Assembly (NCBI RefSeq): GCF_020097815.1
Contig: NZ_CP083663.1
Coordinates: 1,364,001 to 1,428,000 of the forward strand
Source of the DNA: Haloprofundus salinisoli
Lineage (GTDB): Archaea > Halobacteriota > Halobacteria > Halobacteriales > Haloferacaceae
Length of the DNA: 64,000 nucleotides
Direction of reading: 5' to 3'
Shown here: positions 18,145-27,996 of the stretch, in pieces
Numbering within the stretch: the first letter of the stretch is position 1
How the letters are laid out: each line of letters begins with the position of its first letter
The notes under the pieces: model-generated
The model's database searches: none
Seen by the model: only the letters and a program-made list of their open reading frames with translations
What the model was told of the DNA's origin: nothing
Position numbers and translations under genes: made by a program

Positions 18145-20601
18145 TTACTGGCAGGCGTCGCAGGTCGGGTCCTCGACGCTCGGGAGGTCGCAGGCGTCGC
18201 CGGACTCCCACTCGTCGTCGGAGTGGCCGGCGTCGTCGCCGTCTGCGGTGGCGTCGCTACCCTCGGAACCGCCGCGCAACTGCGTGTCGTCGTACTCGGC
18301 CATGTCGAGCGTCGATTTCTCTATCTGGCTCGCGCCGAGCGTCCGCAGGTAGTAGGTCGTCTTCAGGCCGAGTTTCCAGGCGGTCCGGTAGACGTCGTCG
18401 AGCAGCGTCCCGTCCGTCGAGGGGAAGAAGACGTTGTGCGACTGGCTCTGGTCGACCCAGACGGCGCGCTGCGCCGACAGCCGAAGTTGGTGCCGCGGGT
18501 CGATTTCGAAGGCGCTGCGATGGAGCTCGCGCAGCGACTCGGGGATGGCGTCTATCTCCTGAATCGAGCCGTCGTGGTACTTGATGCGGTCGAGTAGTTC
18601 GGGACCCCACAGGTCGCGCTCCTTCAGCTGCTCGACGAGCGTCTCGTTGACGACGGTGAACTCGCCGGACATGTTCGACTTCACGTAGAGGTTCGAGTAG
18701 CGCGGTTCGATGGAGGGCGTCGTCCCGGCGATGGTCGAGATGGTCGCCGTCGGCGCGACGGCCATCGTGTTCGAGTTGCGCATCCCGTGGTCGGCGACGT
18801 GCCCGCGGACGGCCTCCCAGTCGAGCGTCTCGGAGACGTCGACGGGTATCTCGCGGCCGCGCTCCTCCTCCAGGAGTTCGACCGTGTCCTGCGGGAACAG
18901 CCCGCGGTCCCACTTCGACCCCTCGTAGCTGTCGTACGTGCCGCGCTCGCGGGCGAGCCGGGAGGAGCCGAGAATTGCGTGGTAGGCGACGAACTCCATC
19001 GCCTCGTCGGCGAAGGAGACGGCCTCCTCGGCGGCCATCGGGACGCCGCAGTCGACGAGCGCCTCGTGGAAGCCCATCACGCCGAGGCCGACCGGACGGT
19101 GACGGAGGTTCGAGCGCTCCGCCGCGTCGGTCGGGTAGAAGTTCAGGTCGACGACGTTGTCGAGCATCCGTATCGCCGTGTCGACGGTGTCGGCGAGACG
19201 CTCGCGGTTCAGTCTCTCGCCGTCGACGTGCCGCGCGAGATTCACGGAGCCGAGGTTGCAGACGGCCGTCTCGTCGTCGGAGGTGTTGAGCGTGATCTCG
19301 GTGCAGAGGTTCGAGGAGTTGACGACGCCCGCGTGGTCTTGCGGCGACCGGACGTTGCAGGGGTCTTTGAACGTCAGCCACGGGTGACCCGTCTCGAACA
19401 GGCGGGTGAGCATCGTCCGCCAGAGGTCGGCGGCGTCGACGCGCTCGTACTGTCGGAGTTCGCCCGCGTCGGCTTTCTTCTCGTACTCGCGGTACAGCTC
19501 CTCGAACTCCCGACCGTACGTGCCGTGGAGTTCGGGCACCTCGTCGGGCGAGAAGAGCGTCCACCGCTCGTCGGCTTCGACGCGCTTCACGAACAGGTCC
19601 GGAATCCACGCCGCCGTGTTCATGTCGTGGGTGCGGCGGCGCTCATCGCCGGTGTTGCGTCGGAGGTCGACGAACGCCGGGAAATCCATGTGCCAGCACT
19701 CGAGGTAGGCGCAGGCCGCGCCGCGGCGCTTCCCCGAGCGGTTGATGGCCGCGGTGACGTCGTTCGAAATCTTCAGGAACGGGACGACGCCCGTCGACTC
19801 GACGCCCGTCGACTCGATGAGCGCGCCGGTCGCGCGGACGTCGGTCCAGTCGTTGCCGAGGCCGCCGGACCACTTCGAGAGCTTCGCGTGCTCGCCGTAG
19901 GCGTCGAAGATGTCGTCTAAGTCGTCGTCGACGGTGGTGAGATAACAGGAGGAGAGCTGCGGATGGGTCGTCCCGGCGTGAAACAGCGTCGGCGTCGAGT
20001 GGACGAACCGCAGCGTCGACAGCAGTTCGTAGAACTCCTTGGCGCGCTCGGTGCGCTCCTCGGGGAGTTCGCGGAGCGCGACGCCCATGGCGACGCGCAT
20101 CCAGAACGACTGCGGCAGTTCGAGGCGCTCGCCCTCGTTCGTCCGCAGGAAGTAGCGTTTTTCGAGCGTCTCCATCGCCATGTAGCCGAACGCCTCGTCG
20201 CGGTCGGGGACGAGCGTGTCGGCGAGTTCGTCGAGGTCGTAGGCGAGCATGCGCTCGTCGAGCAGGTCTTCGGCGACGCCGCGTTCGATTCCTTCGCGGA
20301 ACGACTCGCGGTAGGCGGCGTCAAGGTCGTCGCCCTGCAGGTCGTCGCCGAGCAGTCGGCGGTGGTAGCGGCGGCGGAACACGTCGGCCGCCGCGGCGTC
20401 GAACGCCGGGTCGCGCTCGGTGCGGGCGGTCAACACGTCGATGATGGCTTCGTACAGTTCGTCGACGGATGCACCGTCGTACAGTTTTCGCTCGGTGGCG
20501 TCGGCGAGACCGTCGACGTCACCGATGGCGTCGCGGCCGCGGCAGGCGTCCACGAGCACTGAGCGAGCGGTCTCTGCGTGTGTGTCGGTGGTCTGGCTCA
20601 T
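18145..20601 (-). CDS. nrdA: class I ribonucleotide reductase, alpha subunit
   Basis: This 818-residue catalytic subunit reduces ribonucleoside diphosphates. Active-site segments are the LSSCYL cysteine, NSSNLCTEI (Asn-Cys-Glu), AVCNLGSVNLA with the second redox cysteine, and a C-terminal C-x2-C tail (CDACQ) for reduction by thioredoxin-like partners. The N terminus has an ATP-cone-like helical region. The ATG at 20601 gives a family-like N terminus. A TATA-like box at 20743-20749 implies either a leader of about 115 nt or use of the GTG at 20694, which would add a basic, unconserved 31 residues. Confidence 0.93.
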   Translation of the reverse strand: MSQTTDTHAETARSVLVDACRGRDAIGDVDGLADATERKLYDGASVDELYEAIIDVLTARTERDPAFDAAAADVFRRRYHRRLLGDDLQGDDLDAAYRESFREGIERGVAEDLLDERMLAYDLDELADTLVPDRDEAFGYMAMETLEKRYFLRTNEGERLELPQSFWMRVAMGVALRELPEERTERAKEFYELLSTLRFVHSTPTLFHAGTTHPQLSSCYLTTVDDDLDDIFDAYGEHAKLSKWSGGLGNDWTDVRATGALIESTGVESTGVVPFLKISNDVTAAINRSGKRRGAACAYLECWHMDFPAFVDLRRNTGDERRRTHDMNTAAWIPDLFVKRVEADERWTLFSPDEVPELHGTYGREFEELYREYEKKADAGELRQYERVDAADLWRTMLTRLFETGHPWLTFKDPCNVRSPQDHAGVVNSSNLCTEITLNTSDDETAVCNLGSVNLARHVDGERLNRERLADTVDTAIRMLDNVVDLNFYPTDAAERSNLRHRPVGLGVMGFHEALVDCGVPMAAEEAVSFADEAMEFVAYHAILGSSRLARERGTYDSYEGSKWDRGLFPQDTVELLEEERGREIPVDVSETLDWEAVRGHVADHGMRNSNTMAVAPTATISTIAGTTPSIEPRYSNLYVKSNMSGEFTVVNETLVEQLKERDLWGPELLDRIKYHDGSIQEIDAIPESLRELHRSAFEIDPRHQLRLSAQRAVWVDQSQSHNVFFPSTDGTLLDDVYRTAWKLGLKTTYYLRTLGASQIEKSTLDMAEYDDTQLRGGSEGSDATADGDDAGHSDDEWESGDACDLPSVEDPTCDACQ

Positions 20602-20860
20602 GTCTGAGATGGTGTGAGTTCGACCCCGGCGGTCGCGTCGCTGGACGGCGTCGCGACTCGTCGGGGAAACGGCCGAGAGCGCCCGTGTCGGCACCGTCGG
20701 CGCGGTCGAACCGTGTACCGCGTGATGACCGACGGGAGCGGCATAAGTGTTTCCAACAGAGCTTTCAGTAGTACAAATTCGGTTGTTTTTCGGTGAGTTA
20801 CCGAGGTCGTGTCAGCGGCCCCGAATAACGGATTTCCGCGTTGGCGTGCTACTGTGACAC

Positions 20861-21355
20861 ATGGGAGTGAGACCAGCGATACCCGACGATATCCCGGCGA
20901 TACAGCGCGTCGCCCGACAGTCGTGGGAGGCGACGTACCGCGACATCCTCGGGACGGAGACGGTCGAAGAAACGGTCTCGGAGTGGTACTCCGACGAGAC
21001 GCTTTCCGATGCGCTCGACAAGCCGGGCACGGCGTTTCTGGTCGCCGAGGAAGATGGTGAGATAGTCGGCTTCTGTCACGGCGTTGTCGAAGCCGAACAG
21101 GGCGACATCGTCCGTCTCTACGTCGACCCCGACCACTGGCGCGACGGCATCGGGTCGGCGCTGTACGAGCGCCTCCGCTCGGACCTCGAAGATTTCAACA
21201 TGCACCGACTGGAGGCCATCGTCCTCGCGGACAACGAGATGGGCAACGAGTTCTACCGCCACCTCGGCTTCGAACAGACGGGAGAAGGAGAGGTCACGAT
21301 GGGCGGCGAGAGCTACCGGGAGAACGTCTATCGGAAGGAGCTCTCGGCGGCGTAG
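20861..21355 (+). CDS. GNAT family N-acetyltransferase
   Basis: The 164-residue GNAT-fold protein has the acetyl-CoA pyrophosphate-binding segment LYVDPDHWRDGIGSALYERL (motif A) and a C-terminal NEMGNEFYRHLGFEQTGEGEV motif B, as in RimI-like acetyltransferases. The substrate is not predictable. It is convergent with uvrB, 30 nt away. Confidence 0.88.
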   Translation: MGVRPAIPDDIPAIQRVARQSWEATYRDILGTETVEETVSEWYSDETLSDALDKPGTAFLVAEEDGEIVGFCHGVVEAEQGDIVRLYVDPDHWRDGIGSALYERLRSDLEDFNMHRLEAIVLADNEMGNEFYRHLGFEQTGEGEVTMGGESYRENVYRKELSAA

Positions 21356-21385
21356 TCGCCGCCGGAACTCGAAACCGAGGGTGGC

Positions 21386-23446
21386 TCAGAACTCGGGGTC
21401 GACTTCGGGGGCGATACCGTCGTCCGGACGGTCGAGGTCGAACGTCCGGCGGAGCTCCTGAATCCGGTCGCGGATGTCCGCGGCGAGTTCGAATTCGAGG
21501 TTGCTCGCGGCCTCGTCCATCCGGTCTTCGAGCAGTTCGACCTTCCGAGCGGCGTCGTCGGCGTCCTCGACGTCGTCGACGGAGGTGCCGGAGGTGTCGG
21601 TGTCGCTTCCCGGGAGGTTGGTCTCGCCGACCTCCTTCTGGATGGTCTCGGGCGTGTAGCCGTGCTCCTCGTTGAACTCGGTCTGAATCTCGCGGCGGCG
21701 CTGGGTCTCTCCGATGGCGGCTTCCATCGAGTTCGTCATCTTGTCGGCGTAGAGCACGACCTCGCCGTTGACGTTGCGGGCGGCGCGACCCATCGTCTGG
21801 ACGAGCGTCGTCTCCGAGCGCAAGAAGCCCTCCTGGTCGGCGTCGAGGATGGCGACGAGCGACACTTCGGGGATGTCGAGGCCCTCCCGCAGGAGGTTGA
21901 TGCCGACGAGCACGTCGATGTTCCCGAGTCGTAGGTCGCGGATGAGCTCGTGACGTTCGAGCGTGTCGGTCTCGTCGTGCATGTAGGCGACGTCGACGCC
22001 CGCCTCTTCGAGATACTCGGTGAGGTCCTCGGCCATCCGCTTCGTGAGCGTCGTCACGAGCACGCGTTCTTCCCGCTCGATGCGGTCGTCGATGCGGTCC
22101 ATCAGGTCGTCGACCTGTCCCGTCGCCTCGGTCACCTCGACCTTCGGGTCGACGAGGTGCGTGGGGCGAACGATCTGTTCGACGATCTGCTCGGACTGTT
22201 CGCGCTCGTAGTCGCTCGGCGTCGCCGAGACGAACAGGAGCTTCGAGGTCTTCTCTTCGAACTCCTCGAACGTCAGCGGGCGGTTGTCGTAGGCGGTCGG
22301 CAGGCGGAAGCCGTTGCCGACGAGCGAGTCCTTTCTGGATTTGTCGCCCGCGAACTGGCCCTTGATCTGCGGGAGCGTGACGTGGGACTCGTCGACGACG
22401 CAGAGGAAGTCGTCGGGGAAGTAGTCCAAGAGCGTGTACGGCGCTTCGCCCGACTCGCGGTCGGACATATGTACCGAGTAGTTCTCGATGCCCGAGCAGT
22501 AGCCGGTCTCCCGTAACATTTCGAGGTCGAACGTGGTTCGCTCCTCGATGCGCTGGGCGGCGACCAGATCGCCGTTTCGCTCGAAGTAGCGGACCCGTTG
22601 CCCCATCAGCTCCTCTATCTCTCGAGTAGCGCGTTCGAGGCGGCCCTCCGGGATGGAGTAGTGCTCCGCCGGGTGAAAGAGGACCGCGGGTTCCTGGGAG
22701 ACGACCTCGCCCTGCAAGGTGTCGATTTTCATCATCCGGTCGACCTCGTCGCCCCAGAACTCCACGCGGACGGCGTAGCGGCCGTACATCGGAAACACCT
22801 CGACGGTGTCGCCGCGCACGCGGAAGGTGCCCTGCGAGAAGTCGACGTCGTTTCGCTCGTAGTTGAGGTCGACGAGGCGCTTCAGCAGTTCGTCGCGGTC
22901 GATCTCCTGGCCGACCTCCAGCTCTAAGGCCATCTCCTTGTAGTTTCGCGGGTCACCCAGGCCGTAGATGGCCGAGACGGAGGCGACGACGATGACGTCG
23001 TCGCGGGTGAGAAGCGACCGGGTCGCCGAGTGGCGGAGGCGGTCTATCTCCTCGTTGATGGACATGTCCTTGTCAATGTACGTGTCGGTCTGTTCGAGGT
23101 ACGCCTCCGGTTGGTAGTAGTCGTAGTAGGAGACGAAGTACTCGACGGCGTTGTCCGGGAAGAGATTCCGGAACTCCTCGTACAACTGGGCGGCGAGCGT
23201 CTTGTTGTGCGCGAGGACGAGCGTCGGCTGCTGGACCTCCTCGATGGTCCACGAGACGGTGTTGGTCTTCCCGCTGCCCGTCACGCCGAGCAGCGTCTGT
23301 TTCTGCATCCCCTCGGCGTAGCCGGCGGCTAACTGCTCGATGGCCTCCGGTTGGTCGCCTGCGGGGTCGAACGGCGCGTCGACGCGGAACCGACGGTCGG
23401 CCTCCGGCCGGTCGGGCGACAGCGGTCCGGAGTCGGTGTCACTCAT
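21386..23446 (-). CDS. uvrB: excinuclease ABC subunit B
   Basis: This 686-residue nucleotide-excision-repair helicase-like subunit has Walker A GVTGSGKT at 54-61, the beta-hairpin [30 protein letters not shown] motif II and [14 protein letters not shown] motif VI. A C-terminal UVR domain (about 630-665) contacts UvrC. Presence of bacterial-type UvrB beside archaeal helicases is normal for haloarchaea. A TATA-like element lies about 27 nt upstream of the ATG. uvrA and uvrC are not in the window. Confidence 0.96.
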   Translation of the reverse strand: MSDTDSGPLSPDRPEADRRFRVDAPFDPAGDQPEAIEQLAAGYAEGMQKQTLLGVTGSGKTNTVSWTIEEVQQPTLVLAHNKTLAAQLYEEFRNLFPDNAVEYFVSYYDYYQPEAYLEQTDTYIDKDMSINEEIDRLRHSATRSLLTRDDVIVVASVSAIYGLGDPRNYKEMALELEVGQEIDRDELLKRLVDLNYERNDVDFSQGTFRVRGDTVEVFPMYGRYAVRVEFWGDEVDRMMKIDTLQGEVVSQEPAVLFHPAEHYSIPEGRLERATREIEELMGQRVRYFERNGDLVAAQRIEERTTFDLEMLRETGYCSGIENYSVHMSDRESGEAPYTLLDYFPDDFLCVVDESHVTLPQIKGQFAGDKSRKDSLVGNGFRLPTAYDNRPLTFEEFEEKTSKLLFVSATPSDYEREQSEQIVEQIVRPTHLVDPKVEVTEATGQVDDLMDRIDDRIEREERVLVTTLTKRMAEDLTEYLEEAGVDVAYMHDETDTLERHELIRDLRLGNIDVLVGINLLREGLDIPEVSLVAILDADQEGFLRSETTLVQTMGRAARNVNGEVVLYADKMTNSMEAAIGETQRRREIQTEFNEEHGYTPETIQKEVGETNLPGSDTDTSGTSVDDVEDADDAARKVELLEDRMDEAASNLEFELAADIRDRIQELRRTFDLDRPDDGIAPEVDPEF

Positions 23447-23513
23447 CGAGCGACGTACGTGGCGGAGCTACTTTACGGACACGTCCGAGCGCGAGACGAA
23501 CGGCGTCGGACGG

Positions 23514-24851
23514 TTACGAGAAGCGGTCGGCGAGCGTCGGACGCCAGACGGTGCCGTCGGTGAGTATCTCGCCACCGCAGCGCCAGGAGTCGGCGTTGCT
23601 GACGTCGCCGTCACAGTACGGCCGGGTGACGAGCGTCGTCGGCGTGGTCCGAAGCGACAGCGGGTAGTCGTCGTCTCGGACGAACCCGACTGCTCGCATC
23701 GCACGTTCGGGGAACGCCGAGCCGAACGCCGCGAGGCAGTCGGCGTCTGCGTACTGTTCGGTGACGGCGACGAGCAGCGTTCGAATCGCGGCGTCGTCCC
23801 GCGCGTCTGCCGTCTCGTCGGCGGGGTTTTCGGCGTCGTCGGCGAGGCTCGCACTCGGGAGAGCGTCCACGAGTTCGACCCGGGAGCCGTCTCGGTCGGC
23901 GACGACGACGGCGGCGACCGTCTCACCGTCGCGCGAGGCGAAGTACGTCCGGTAGGCCGTCTCGCCGTCGGCGAACCGCCGCCGGTAGAACGCCGCGTCG
24001 CGGACGGCGTGGATACCGCCGACGTCGGTGCGGTCGGCGAGCGACGCCAGACGGTCGGCCGCGACGCCGTCGACGCGCGAGACCGTCACCGTTCGGTCGA
24101 CGGCGACACGGCGACGTTTGGCGGCGGTGTACCCGCGGGCGGCGACGGCGGCGAGTCGCCCGAGCGCCCGGGTCACAACGCCGTCACCGCCGGCGAACGC
24201 GCCCGAACTCTGCATCCGATAGTACGTCGGGAGCTCGTCGGCGACGCGGTAGTCGAGTTCCGAGACGTCGTCGAGCGCGTCGTCGTCGAGAAACGCGAAC
24301 CCGAACGTCGCCTCCGAGTCGTCGTATCGGTCCGTCGCCGCCGAGGCGAGTCGAGCTGCGAGGTCGGTCTCCCGGTAGTCGGGTCGGACGACGGTGTCGT
24401 ACGCACAGAGACCCGTCACCACGTCGGTGCCGACGCGCATGCGGACCGGGACCGACAGGTGCGCGCCGACGAGCTCGCCGTCACGTTCGGCGACGTGTAT
24501 CGGCGTTTCGTCGAGAGCGAACGGCGCGTCGAGAAACAGCCCGTCGAACCGCGTCGAGTCCATCGGTTCACCCGTCACCGTCTCGCACAGCGAGAGCAGT
24601 GCGTCGCGGTCGGTCGAATCGAACGGACGTAGGTGGGGAAGCGAATCGTCAACGGCGTCGGCTACCGTTACGGCGGAACTACCGGTCGGGTCGGGGGCGT
24701 CTCCGCCGTCGGAAGCAGGCTTTTCGGGCGACGTTGCGGCGTCAATCGGCCCGTTCTCGTCGACGCGAGAGTCGGCCGCCGACGCGGAGCCGGACCCGTC
24801 GTGGTCGGCACCAGCGTCCCCGTCGTGACGCTCGTCGGTCGATACGGTCAT
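23514..24851 (-). CDS. GNAT-fold N-acetyltransferase with long acidic N terminus
   Basis: The first about 70 of 445 residues are acidic, Ser/Asp/Gly-rich and probably disordered. The GNAT-like core follows (LRPFDSTDRDALLSLCETVTG ... LVGAHLSVPVRMRVG ... CAYDTVVRPDYRETDLAARLASA), then a second alpha/beta region that may be another degenerate GNAT repeat. The arrangement resembles haloarchaeal acetyltransferases with two GNAT lobes. Substrate unknown. Confidence 0.7.
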   Translation of the reverse strand: MTVSTDERHDGDAGADHDGSGSASAADSRVDENGPIDAATSPEKPASDGGDAPDPTGSSAVTVADAVDDSLPHLRPFDSTDRDALLSLCETVTGEPMDSTRFDGLFLDAPFALDETPIHVAERDGELVGAHLSVPVRMRVGTDVVTGLCAYDTVVRPDYRETDLAARLASAATDRYDDSEATFGFAFLDDDALDDVSELDYRVADELPTYYRMQSSGAFAGGDGVVTRALGRLAAVAARGYTAAKRRRVAVDRTVTVSRVDGVAADRLASLADRTDVGGIHAVRDAAFYRRRFADGETAYRTYFASRDGETVAAVVVADRDGSRVELVDALPSASLADDAENPADETADARDDAAIRTLLVAVTEQYADADCLAAFGSAFPERAMRAVGFVRDDDYPLSLRTTPTTLVTRPYCDGDVSNADSWRCGGEILTDGTVWRPTLADRFS

Positions 24852-25040
24852 CGGTGGGATTTACGGGAGGGACGGCATTGTTACTCACTCCATACTCGGT
24901 CGTAAGTCCGACCAAACGGGGGCTAGGGGCTTCCCAATCGTTTAGCCCAGACGGACAGTAAGAGCCCACAGAGACCGCGGACCCCTTCGGTTCGCGTGGA
25001 GATTCGAGAGTGTCAGTCGGTGAATCAATCTATTCGGCGG

Positions 25041-25661
25041 TCAGCAGACGTTCTTCGGCTTGACGCCCATCGATTCGAGCGCCTCGACGTAGTGGTCGTA
25101 CGCGGCGTCGACGACGGCGGCGGCGGCGGCACGGGCGCGTTCCCAGTCGGCGTCGTCCTCGCAGACGGCGTCGAGCGTTTCGGCGGCACGGTCCAGTTGG
25201 TCGTCGTAGTCGTCGCGGATGCTACGGAAGGCGTCCGCCGAGGACGTGTCGGCGCTGCCGACGAAGAAACCGACCATCTGCCCGGCGAGGCGGCTGCCGA
25301 CGATCGAGCGCGCGAGCAGGCCGCCGACCCGCTCTTCGGTCGTCCCGAAGCCGTCGAGCGTCTCGTACGTCGGGCGATCCGTGTCCGGGTTCCCCTCGTC
25401 GCTCCCGATAGCCTCTCGGTGGTCGGCCTCCGCGTCGGCGACGGCCGAGAACAACTCTGCGGCGTCTTCGTGGTCCTCCGTCTCGGCCCACTCCTCGAAG
25501 AGACGGGCGGCCGTCTCGGCTTCGTCGTGCGCGGCCGCGCGAACCGCCGGTGCGTCCATCTCGCCGCCGGTGAGCGCGTACAACGCCTTCGAGGAGCCGA
25601 GTCGGGAGAGTGCCGTCTCGTGGTCGTCGCGCAGCGTCTCGATGAGTTCGTAGCCGTTCAT
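25041..25661 (-). CDS. rubrerythrin/ferritin-like helical protein
   Basis: The 206 residues are almost wholly helical, with His/Glu-rich motifs (RDDHE, AHDEAETAARLFEEWAE, DAEADHREAIG, AAYDHYVEALES) at four-helix-bundle spacing. This suits a rubrerythrin-family di-metal protein in oxidative stress defence. No rubredoxin-like C-x2-C pair is present; a single cysteine ends the protein. The 189-nt gap downstream before the acetyltransferase shows no other gene. Confidence 0.65.
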   Translation of the reverse strand: MNGYELIETLRDDHETALSRLGSSKALYALTGGEMDAPAVRAAAHDEAETAARLFEEWAETEDHEDAAELFSAVADAEADHREAIGSDEGNPDTDRPTYETLDGFGTTEERVGGLLARSIVGSRLAGQMVGFFVGSADTSSADAFRSIRDDYDDQLDRAAETLDAVCEDDADWERARAAAAAVVDAAYDHYVEALESMGVKPKNVC

Positions 25662-25792
25662 ACGACGACGTAGGGAGGTCAGGTGTTTGTAACCTACGTC
25701 GCCGTCAATCCCTTCGACGACACGGCAGCGTCGGCGGGCGTCGAATAGTCACCGGGAGATACAGTTACGGGGATGGGTGTCAACTGTCGGAC

Positions 25793-27298
25793 GTGCGCAT
25801 CTCCACAGCCCTCCGTTCGGGATTCCGCCTCCCGGATCGTTACCCCATTGCTGTCCTGCCGTTTTACCTGCTAGCGACGAGCGTCGGCGTCGTCGCCCGC
25901 GTACCGCTGTTCGTCGGCGTCGCCATCGTCGTCGCCGTGCTCTCGTCGAGCGGCCGTCTCGGCACCTTCGCCGAGCGCATCCAACAGGTCGACTTCACCG
26001 CGTTCAGCTCCGCCGAGCCGACGGTTCCGACCGGCCTCCCCGAGGCGCTGGCGGTCGTCGTGACGCCGCTGACGGTCACCGTCTTCGGACTCGCCGCTTT
26101 GGCGTCGCTCGTGGTCGGCCTCCTCGTCGCGGGTGGCGTTCGCGCCGGCACGCTCTCAGCGGTGCTCGCCGCGATCGACGGGCGGGACCCGGCGCTCGAC
26201 GGCGTCCGCGGTGCGAGTCGACTCTGGCTGCCGTTCGTCGCCTTCTCCCTCCTCAGGGGGGTGCTGTTCGGTGGCCTCCTCGTCGTGACCGCCGTCCTCG
26301 CCACCGCGCTGCTCGCGTTCGGCCCGATGGGCGCGCTGGCGGCCGTCCTCGTCGCGCTCGCCGCCGCGTCGCTCGCCCTCGTCGTCGGTCTGTTGTTGGC
26401 GTTCACCGAACAGTCGCTCGTCGTCGACGGCGACGGACTGACCAGCGCTCTCGGCGCGAGCGTTCGGTTCCCGATTCGGCGGCCGGTCGACTTCCTGTTC
26501 TACGTGCTCGTCGCGGCGGCGGCGTTCGTCGGCAACAGCATCGTCGTCGGAACGGCCGGCCTCTTCGGTGTGACGCAGGCGGGCGCGGTGCTGTCGATAC
26601 TGCTCGTCTCGCCGATTCTCGACGGGTTCAAAACCTCGCTGTACGCCGAACGCGGTCTCGGCGAACGCGACGACGAGTACGGCACCGACAGGCCCACGCG
26701 ACGACGCCGCATCGTCGCACGTACGCGAGATGGTGTCGGCGCGCTCGGGCGGTTCGTCCTCGACCATCCGGGGTGGAATCTCGTCTCGACGCTCGTGCTG
26801 GCCGGGAGCATTCTCGCGGGCTACGCCGCGACGTCGGGGTACGGCATCCAAATCGGCGCACCGGGCGATGTCGCCGGCGTGTTCGGCGTCTTCCCGGTGG
26901 ATACGTTCGTCAACATCGCCGCGAACAACTGGCTCGTCGCCGCCGGCAGCGCGTACGGCGGCCTCGCCCTCGGCGTCCCGGCGGCGGCCAGTCTCGCGTT
27001 CAACGGACTGCTCGTCGGTTCGCTCGCCGGCATCTTCGAGTTAGTGCCGTTTCTGGCGCTCGTCGTCCCGCACGGCATCGTCGAACTGCCCGGACTGGTC
27101 GTCGCCGGTGCGCTCGGACTGCATCTCGGCCGCGTCGGGTGGCGCGCGTACCGCGGTCGGGACGACGCGGCGTCGGTGGCCGAAGCGCTCCAGCGCGCGT
27201 TCCGCGTGCTCGTCGGACTCGCCGTCGTCTTCGTCCTCGCGTCGTTCATCGAGGCGTTTCTGACGCCTCAAATCGCCGCGTTCGTCCTCGGCGGATAG
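25793..27298 (+). CDS. SpoIIM-family multi-pass membrane protein
   Basis: The 501-residue protein has many hydrophobic helices. The first part (about 1-290) is a haloarchaeal multi-helix region. From about residue 320 the sequence matches the SpoIIM/DUF95 pattern, with AANNWLVAAGSAYGGLALG, FNGLLVGSLAG and the hallmark PHGIVELPGLVVAGALGLHLG. The GTG at 25793 gives a short charged N terminus before the first helix. Membrane function is unknown; in bacteria the family takes part in envelope remodelling. Confidence 0.75.
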   Translation: MRISTALRSGFRLPDRYPIAVLPFYLLATSVGVVARVPLFVGVAIVVAVLSSSGRLGTFAERIQQVDFTAFSSAEPTVPTGLPEALAVVVTPLTVTVFGLAALASLVVGLLVAGGVRAGTLSAVLAAIDGRDPALDGVRGASRLWLPFVAFSLLRGVLFGGLLVVTAVLATALLAFGPMGALAAVLVALAAASLALVVGLLLAFTEQSLVVDGDGLTSALGASVRFPIRRPVDFLFYVLVAAAAFVGNSIVVGTAGLFGVTQAGAVLSILLVSPILDGFKTSLYAERGLGERDDEYGTDRPTRRRRIVARTRDGVGALGRFVLDHPGWNLVSTLVLAGSILAGYAATSGYGIQIGAPGDVAGVFGVFPVDTFVNIAANNWLVAAGSAYGGLALGVPAAASLAFNGLLVGSLAGIFELVPFLALVVPHGIVELPGLVVAGALGLHLGRVGWRAYRGRDDAASVAEALQRAFRVLVGLAVVFVLASFIEAFLTPQIAAFVLGG

Positions 27299-27399
27299 CG
27301 TTTCGGGCGCGACGCCTCCCGGCCGGACTGCTATCGTCGAGACACCGGTCGACTGCTATTTCGTTCGTCCATTTGTGAGCTTCTTCCTGCAACGCGGGG

Positions 27400-27593
27400 A
27401 CCTAATTTGTTAGGTGGAAGGGTTTAGTGGACGGGGCTACTCTTCAGATATGCGTAACGCGGTCGCACCAGACCACTCACAGTTCGCGTGCCAACGAACT
27501 AGCCAAGCCATGCAGTCCCGGTGCGCTGCGTTCGATGGGGCATTTGCCTCGAATTCTCTTCGGACACGCATCTCCGAGCGACGCGTCTCGTCG
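27400..27593 (+). repeat. repeat cassette copy 1
   Basis: It starts with the inverted repeat ACCTAA-TTTG-TTAGGT (27400-27415). A TTTAG TATA-like element follows (27423-27427) and then an ATG at 27450, 25 nt after it. The core CACTCACAGTTCGCGTGCCA onward is identical to copy 3 for over 50 nt. A hairpin TTCGA...TCGAA with inner GGCA/TGCC pairing spans 27531-27553. The tail has lost about 7 nt relative to copies 2 and 3. Confidence 0.8.
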
Positions 27594-27644
27594 GGACCAG
27601 TGTCCGCTCCCCTTAGGACCAGCGTCCGCTCTCGTCTGGATTAG
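27450..27644 (+). pseudogene. possible broken small ORF in repeat copy 1
   Basis: A frame opening MRNAVAPDHSQFACQRTSQA corresponds codon-for-codon to the copy 3 ORF for about 34 residues. It then diverges because of a 7-nt loss that removes the homologous stop and lets the frame run on to 64 residues through the 22-bp repeats. The TATA-like element lies 25 nt upstream. It is either a decayed paralogue or a chance frame. Confidence 0.3.
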
Positions 27645-27659
27645 CGTCCGCTCTCATCT
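27594..27659 (+). repeat. 22-bp tandem repeat, three copies
   Basis: Three head-to-tail units of 22 bp begin GGACCAG, GGACCAG and GGATTAG (at 27594, 27616 and 27638), each containing a GTCCGCTC core. They immediately follow repeat cassette copy 1. No spacers separate them, so this is not a CRISPR array. Confidence 0.75.
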
Positions 27660-27714
27660 TCGGCGGCGTCGACTACAACGGCGTTTCCGCGCCGCCGCGA
27701 CGGATCGAGACGGA

Positions 27715-27914
27715 ACCTCATTTGTATGGTACAGTCGTTTAGTAGATGGCGTCACTACGGTAATACGCGAACACGGACGCCTCGGACCCATCACAGTTCG
27801 CGTGCCAACGAACTTGCCAAAGCCATGCACTCCGGACGTGCCGTGTTTGACGAGGCACCCACCTCGTTCTCCCCCCATCCTCACAGACATCGACCGACGA
27901 GCAGTGCGTCTCGT
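27715..27914 (+). repeat. repeat cassette copy 2
   Basis: It has the same order of elements: ACC-TCATTTGTAT-GGT (27715-27730), TTTAG at 27738-27742, the core with GTTCG-CGTGCCAA-CGAAC (27796-27813), and a hairpin ACGAGG-N6-CCTCGT (27850-27867). At the position of the ATG the sequence reads ATA, and an extra A in the core (GCCAAAGCC) shifts the frame, so any ORF is broken. Confidence 0.8.
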
Positions 27915-27996
27915 AGGTCGCCGGCAGACCTAACTTGAGTTTCGCGGGGCGCCAGACCGGTCAAATTAGGAGGATTTCGTCCACAGTGATTGTAGG

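Noticed and set aside
27437-27571. Minus-strand 44-codon frame in repeat copy 1 (with HRDCMAWLVRWHANCEWSG), also present in copy 3
   Set aside because: The promoter-like elements and conserved ATG spacing favour the plus strand, and no promoter is evident for the minus frame. It remains a possible alternative but is not annotated.
27594-27659. CRISPR array
   Set aside because: The 22-bp units are directly adjacent without spacers, and no cas genes are present; the same applies to the 36-bp units at 38319.
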